Shown: one piece after another, positions 7,144 through 9,506 of the stretch | Position numbering within the stretch: position 1 is the first letter of the stretch | Layout of the letters: the number at the start of each line of letters is the position of its first letter | Source of the DNA: JAAAPF01 sp046541805 | GTDB lineage: Bacteria; Pseudomonadota; Alphaproteobacteria; Geminicoccales; Geminicoccaceae | Direction: 5' to 3' | NCBI GenBank assembly: GCA_046541805.1 | Contig: JBKHCM010000126.1 | Span: 1 to 9,506 of the forward strand | Length of the DNA: 9,506 nt | Position numbers and translations under genes: made by a program | Notes under the pieces: model-generated | Database searches by the model: none | What the model was told of the DNA's origin: nothing | What the model saw: the letters and a program-made list of their open reading frames with translations, nothing else

Positions 7144-7514
7144 ACGACGAGGCTGAGTGGCTCGGCGTCGGCATCTATACCGCGAGCGAGGCGGCGGCAC
7201 TCGCTGCCGTCGATCGTCGCACGGTCGTTCGCTGGCTGCATGGGTACCGCTACAAGCCTGCCGGCCGAGCCGAGCCCGCCGAAGCAGCCTCGCTCTGGAC
7301 GCCGCAGCTCCCGCCCCTGGATGGCGCCGTCGGGGCCGGCTTTCTCGACCTGGTGCAACTCGCTGTCGTCGGCCGCCTCCGCCGTCGCCGCGGCTTCTTG
7401 TTGCAGAGCCTGCGGCGTGCGCTTGAGCACGCTCGCGACGTGCTCCGGTTCGGCTACCGTTCGCGAGCCAATCGTTTCAGACCGACGGACGAACCATCTT
7501 CTTGGATGTGCTGA
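7140..7514 (+). CDS. VapB45-like antitoxin, N-terminal half (HTH), separated by a frameshift
   Basis: A 124-residue frame starting at a GTG that overlaps the integrase stop (7140-7143), with GAGGG upstream. Residues 11-36 (GIYTASEAAALAAVDRRTVV, then RWLHGY) look like a MerR-like helix-turn-helix. LWTPQLPPLDGAVGAGFLDL and the following helices match the first half of antitoxins that combine HTH and DUF433, such as Mycobacterium tuberculosis VapB45 (Rv2018, about 240 residues). The family reading continues to about ANRF (near 7478). The frame then turns into PTDEPSSWMC and stops, while the minus-one frame gives the expected QTDGRTIFLDVL. So 7140-7861 is one ancestral gene with one base lost near 7477-7482. 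The N-terminal half would bind DNA and autoregulate; without the second half, toxin neutralisation is doubtful. No classic slippery heptamer is visible. A sequencing error is possible. Confidence 0.75.
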   Translation: MNDEAEWLGVGIYTASEAAALAAVDRRTVVRWLHGYRYKPAGRAEPAEAASLWTPQLPPLDGAVGAGFLDLVQLAVVGRLRRRRGFLLQSLRRALEHARDVLRFGYRSRANRFRPTDEPSSWMC

Positions 7515-7861
7515 CGTCATCAGAAAACAAGGAAGATAAGCGGCTCTACGATTTATTGCAGAAGCAGTACGTGCTGAGGCGTATTGTCGAGCCACTGTTC
7601 AAGAACGTGGACTTCGGTGTCGACGCCGTCGCGACACGTTGGGGGCCGGCGGGGCGGAACAGAAGCGTGCTGCTCGACCCACAGCGGTCGTTCGGCAAGC
7701 CGATCGTCGCCACGGCCGGCGTCCCGACCGAAGTGGTCGCGATGACATATGATCAGCTCGGCTCATCCGCCGAGGTGGCCGGCTGGTACGACTTGTCTCC
7801 GCATGAAGTGAAACACGCACTGGACTTTGAACGAAGGCTCCAAGCGGCGCTCTTCCAATAG
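7502..7861 (+). CDS. DUF433 half of the VapB45-like antitoxin, downstream of the frameshift
   Basis: A 119-residue frame if the ATG at 7502 is used, but the family sequence in this frame really begins upstream at QTDGRTIFLD (about 7478). The ATG therefore lies inside a domain boundary and is not a natural start. Residues about 10-35 (KEDKRLYDLLQKQYVLRRIV, then EPLFK) lead to the DUF433 domain proper: VLLDPQRSFGKPIVATAGVP, then EVAGWYDLSPHEVKHALDFE. The DUF433 fold is HTH-like and in this group forms the antitoxin or DNA-binding part paired with a PIN toxin. It shares a 13-bp overlap with the upstream half and overlaps the toxin frame by 35 bp. If the frameshift is real, this half could still be made by internal initiation, giving a short antitoxin without the N-terminal HTH. 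Codon use here (AAA, AAT, TTA near 7520-7560) is slightly more AT-rich than the housekeeping genes. Confidence 0.7.
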   Translation: MDVLTSSENKEDKRLYDLLQKQYVLRRIVEPLFKNVDFGVDAVATRWGPAGRNRSVLLDPQRSFGKPIVATAGVPTEVVAMTYDQLGSSAEVAGWYDLSPHEVKHALDFERRLQAALFQ

Positions 7862-8273
7862 CCGCTTGAAGCTGCTCCTGGACCACAATTGCTCGCCGAA
7901 GATCGCTCGGGCGTTGCATGCGCTGGTCGAGCCAGTTCATGAAGTCCGACATCTGCGCGAGAAGTTCGCGCCGGCCACCACTGACCAGGACTGGGTGAAG
8001 GCGCTGTCGTTCGAGCGCGGCTGGGCGATCGCCACACTCGATCGGCGGATCAGGAAGCGCCCGCATGAGCGCGAAGCTTGGCGGCGCTCCCGGCTCGTCT
8101 TGTTCGCGCTTGAGCCGGCCTGGGGCGGAGAGACGATGAACCCGATGCTGCAGACGGCCCGCATGATCCAGTGGTGGCCGAGATGGGTGCAGATCTTCGA
8201 GGAGGTCGAGCCGCCGGCGGCGTTCCTGGTGCCACTGCGGGCTTCGTCGAAGCTCAAGCAGCTCCGCTCGTGA
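7827..8273 (+). CDS. VapC45-like PIN-domain RNase toxin
   Basis: A 148-residue protein similar to the VapC45 / DUF5615-type PIN-like group, which act as small metal-dependent RNases and are held inactive by the DUF433 antitoxin encoded just upstream. The pattern LLLDHNCSPKIARALHAL carries the first acidic residue (Asp19). EVRHLREKF is followed by TTDQDW (Asp53, Asp55) and by WAIATLDRRIRKRPHEREAW (Asp72). The C-terminal part is rich in Trp and ends PLRASSKLKQLRS. The start is uncertain: TTG at 7827 overlaps the antitoxin by 35 bp, while TTG at 7866 begins four bases after the antitoxin stop and would give 135 residues; neither has a strong ribosome binding site. The last base of the TGA stop is the first base of inverted-repeat copy 2, so the gene ends exactly at the rearrangement border. 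Acidic residues seem intact, so an active toxin is plausible. Confidence 0.85.
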   Translation: MNEGSKRRSSNSRLKLLLDHNCSPKIARALHALVEPVHEVRHLREKFAPATTDQDWVKALSFERGWAIATLDRRIRKRPHEREAWRRSRLVLFALEPAWGGETMNPMLQTARMIQWWPRWVQIFEEVEPPAAFLVPLRASSKLKQLRS

Positions 8274-8382
8274 CCAACTCGGTCGGCACCCTGACACGCA
8301 GGTACCACCCCTGCCGCCGCCGTTGCAGATAGCGATGATCGGGCACGAGCGGGCATCCCTCGCAGGCCCACGCGTGTGACAC
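8254..8382 (-). pseudogene. Truncated integrase N-terminus inside inverted-repeat copy 2
   Basis: On the minus strand the repeat re-creates the integrase start. The first 37 codons counted from the GTG at 8382 (or 25 from the GTG at 8346) encode the same residues as the intact gene, up to RVRVPTELV. Identity ends at 8273. The frame then runs through TSGAA, antisense to the toxin end, and stops at 8254. No core-binding or catalytic domain remains, so it is a fragment. Its leader, including any integrase promoter, is complete and points into the toxin-antitoxin genes from the opposite side. Confidence 0.85.
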
Positions 8383-8464
8383 GGTGGTCCACGCCGGTGG
8401 GCGGCGCCCGTGGGGATCTCGTGCGATTTCGAGGGGTTGGAGGCGATGGCTGGGGGACCTGGAT
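8273..8464 (-). repeat. 192-bp perfect inverted repeat, copy 2
   Basis: Exact reverse complement of 5535-5726, carrying the integrase start, its leader and the 18-base tRNA-Gln end. It begins at the last base of the toxin stop codon and ends 5 bp before the stop codon of the minus-strand helicase-like gene. The 2546-bp segment 5727-8272 between the copies holds the integrase body and the toxin-antitoxin genes. Confidence 0.98.
8447..8464 (-). other. Second att-like core (18 bp of tRNA-Gln 3' end), inverted
   Basis: TGGCTGGGGGACCTGGAT on the plus strand is the reverse complement of tRNA-Gln bases 5535-5552. No other part of the tRNA is present: upstream on the minus strand the match fails at once. 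A partial tRNA end of this kind is typical of the far attachment site of an integrated element or of attP. The orientation is opposite to the copy in the intact tRNA, whereas attL and attR of a simple insertion would be direct repeats. Confidence 0.65.
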
Positions 8465-8469
8465 CCGCC

Positions 8470-9444
8470 TCAGCTGGCCGGCGAGCCCTCGACCTCGTCG
8501 TCCTCCGACGGGCCAGATTCAGATCTGCTACCATGGCCGAATCCCGGCTCGCCAGCCCCCTGTTCGATCGGCGGAAACGGCCTCAGGGGCTCGGGATAGC
8601 TGACGAAGTGAGTCTTGCGGCTGGTCTCGGCGGGCCACTCGCCGACGCCGAGGTGCTCCAGCTCCTGGCGGAAGGCGGGATGCTTGCGCACGTTCTTGGC
8701 AAAGGCCTGCTTGCTGATGCCCATGCGTCGGTAGACGTCGGCGAACGCCAGAGGTTCGCGGGGTCGCATGCGGAGCCACTCGAGGATGATCCGCACGGCC
8801 TCGGCGACCCGTCCTTCGAGCTCGTGCTCGTCCCACGCCGGCTCGACCACGCAGCCGGGGAACGTCTGCTCCAGCACCCCGGCGTTGACCTGGGTCTCCG
8901 GTGCGATGACGAAGACCTCACCGGCGAGGGCCTCTTCGCCGTCGATCTTCCGAACCCGAGCGCGGCAGACGGCCTGCAGGAGGTGGTGGGCGTGCTCACC
9001 TCGGCGGACAAGACGGAGGGTCTCTCGGGAGACCTCGACCTCGGGGCCCCAGCCCGCCGCGATCCGGGCATAGGTCTCGTAGATGTGGTCGGGGTAGGTA
9101 TGCGGGCCGGCGATGACCACGCCACGGCAGTGGACGTAGTCGTTGGTCGCGAAGTGCCGACCCCAGTGGATGAAGGCGAGATCGTCCTGCGGCACCGCGT
9201 CTTCGAGCACTTCCCGCACCGCCGCGTCGAAGGGTGCATCGAGGTTGTGGTGGTGGACGACGAGCCACTCTTGCAGCGCGACAGCGAGATTGGCCGGTGC
9301 GCGACACGGGAGGTGGCCGGTGGGGTCGGCTGTAGGGAGGGCGTAGCCCGACCGTAGGCCGACCCCACCGACGGCGCGGCTTCGGGCCCCGCCGCTGGTC
9401 GTGAGGATCCGGGCTACGGCGTTCTTTTCGGCCAAGAAGAGCAC
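8470..9444 (-). CDS. Helicase-like protein, C-terminal part (probable truncated gene)
   Basis: A 324-residue frame from a GTG at 9444. The part from about residue 51 (PANLAVALQEWLVVHHHNLD) onward looks like the C-terminal half of the large SF2-type helicases of plasmids and integrative elements. Visible are FIHWGRHFATNDYVHCRGVV, then IAGPHTYP, and RGEHAHHLLQAVCRARVRKI, which resembles helicase motif VI. EVFVIAPET and FPGCVVEPAW follow. The end (about 224-260, EWLRMRPREPLAFADVYRRM) looks like a small helical DNA-binding unit, followed by a charged tail. No Walker A or DEAH box is present, so the ATPase N-terminal half is missing. The first 50 residues cross a REP-like palindrome (9319-9369) and do not look like family sequence, so the start is only nominal. 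The stop lies 5 bp from inverted-repeat copy 2. Assignment rests on remembered family patterns. Confidence 0.6.
   Translation of the reverse strand: MLFLAEKNAVARILTTSGGARSRAVGGVGLRSGYALPTADPTGHLPCRAPANLAVALQEWLVVHHHNLDAPFDAAVREVLEDAVPQDDLAFIHWGRHFATNDYVHCRGVVIAGPHTYPDHIYETYARIAAGWGPEVEVSRETLRLVRRGEHAHHLLQAVCRARVRKIDGEEALAGEVFVIAPETQVNAGVLEQTFPGCVVEPAWDEHELEGRVAEAVRIILEWLRMRPREPLAFADVYRRMGISKQAFAKNVRKHPAFRQELEHLGVGEWPAETSRKTHFVSYPEPLRPFPPIEQGAGEPGFGHGSRSESGPSEDDEVEGSPAS
9319..9369. repeat. REP-like imperfect palindrome
   Basis: GGTGGGGTCGGC (9319-9330) pairs perfectly with GCCGACCCCACC (9358-9369) around a 27-base centre that itself contains TAGCCCGACC-type motifs. Sequences of this style (GTCGGGCTACGCC and the like) are typical of dispersed extragenic palindromes in proteobacteria. 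Here it lies where recognisable helicase coding sequence begins, so it may mark an insertion or deletion scar. Only one copy is seen in the window. Confidence 0.5.
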
Positions 9445-9506
9445 GCCGTTGGGGAGTGTCAGGAATTCCGTGCGGGCGGCATGGGTTGATCATGTTGTCG
9501 TAGCTC

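Noticed and set aside
5535..8464. Insertion sequence with terminal inverted repeats
   Set aside because: The repeats are 192 bp, include tRNA and integrase coding sequence, and the enzyme is a tyrosine recombinase next to a tRNA; no DDE transposase or target-site duplication is visible.
7599..8534. Minus-strand 311-codon frame across the toxin-antitoxin genes and repeat copy 2
   Set aside because: It is antisense to the recognised antitoxin and toxin, has Arg/Pro/Ser-rich composition and shows no family similarity.
8996..9493. Minus-strand frame starting at ATG 9493 as the true start of the helicase-like gene
   Set aside because: It is in a different frame from the helicase similarity and gives an Arg/Pro-rich product throughout.

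Overview
The window is GC-rich (clearly above 65 percent by eye) and most likely chromosomal DNA of an alphaproteobacterium. The main evidence is the gene order FYDLN-type zinc-ribbon protein / aroA / cmk / rpsA / ihfB / lapA. The TIGR02300 (FYDLN acid) family is essentially alphaproteobacterial, and the AroA resembles alphaproteobacterial EPSP synthases.

Left half (1-4784), housekeeping. On the minus strand, transcribed right to left, run aroA (EPSP synthase), cmk (CMP kinase, overlapping aroA by ATGA), rpsA (ribosomal protein S1), ihfB (IHF beta subunit) and the first 23 codons of lapA, which leaves the window at base 1. This is a widely conserved operon order. Divergent from aroA is a small zinc-ribbon protein with an acidic tail (4458-4784). 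About 600 bp without a recognisable gene follow (4785-5388), then tRNA-Ala(GGC) and tRNA-Gln(CTG) in tandem.

Right half (5535-9506), accessory. The 3' end of tRNA-Gln is the apparent attachment site of an integrated element. A tyrosine recombinase starts about 65-100 bp downstream of the tRNA. It overlaps, by GTGA, a VapBC45-like toxin-antitoxin module: an HTH plus DUF433 antitoxin that is split by a one-base frameshift, and a PIN-like RNase toxin. Exactly at the toxin stop codon begins a perfect 192-bp inverted copy of the segment holding the tRNA-Gln 3' end, the integrase leader and the integrase N-terminal codons. Beyond it, on the minus strand, lies the C-terminal part of a helicase-like protein. 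A REP-like palindrome sits where recognisable helicase sequence begins.

The most notable structure is this head-to-head duplication. Read on the minus strand, helicase end / tRNA core / integrase start has the layout expected of the joined ends (attP) of a circularised or tandem element. It is fused in inverted orientation to the toxin gene. It could be an inverted tandem insertion, an invertible segment that keeps the integrase intact in both orientations, or an assembly or amplification chimera; the sequence alone cannot decide.
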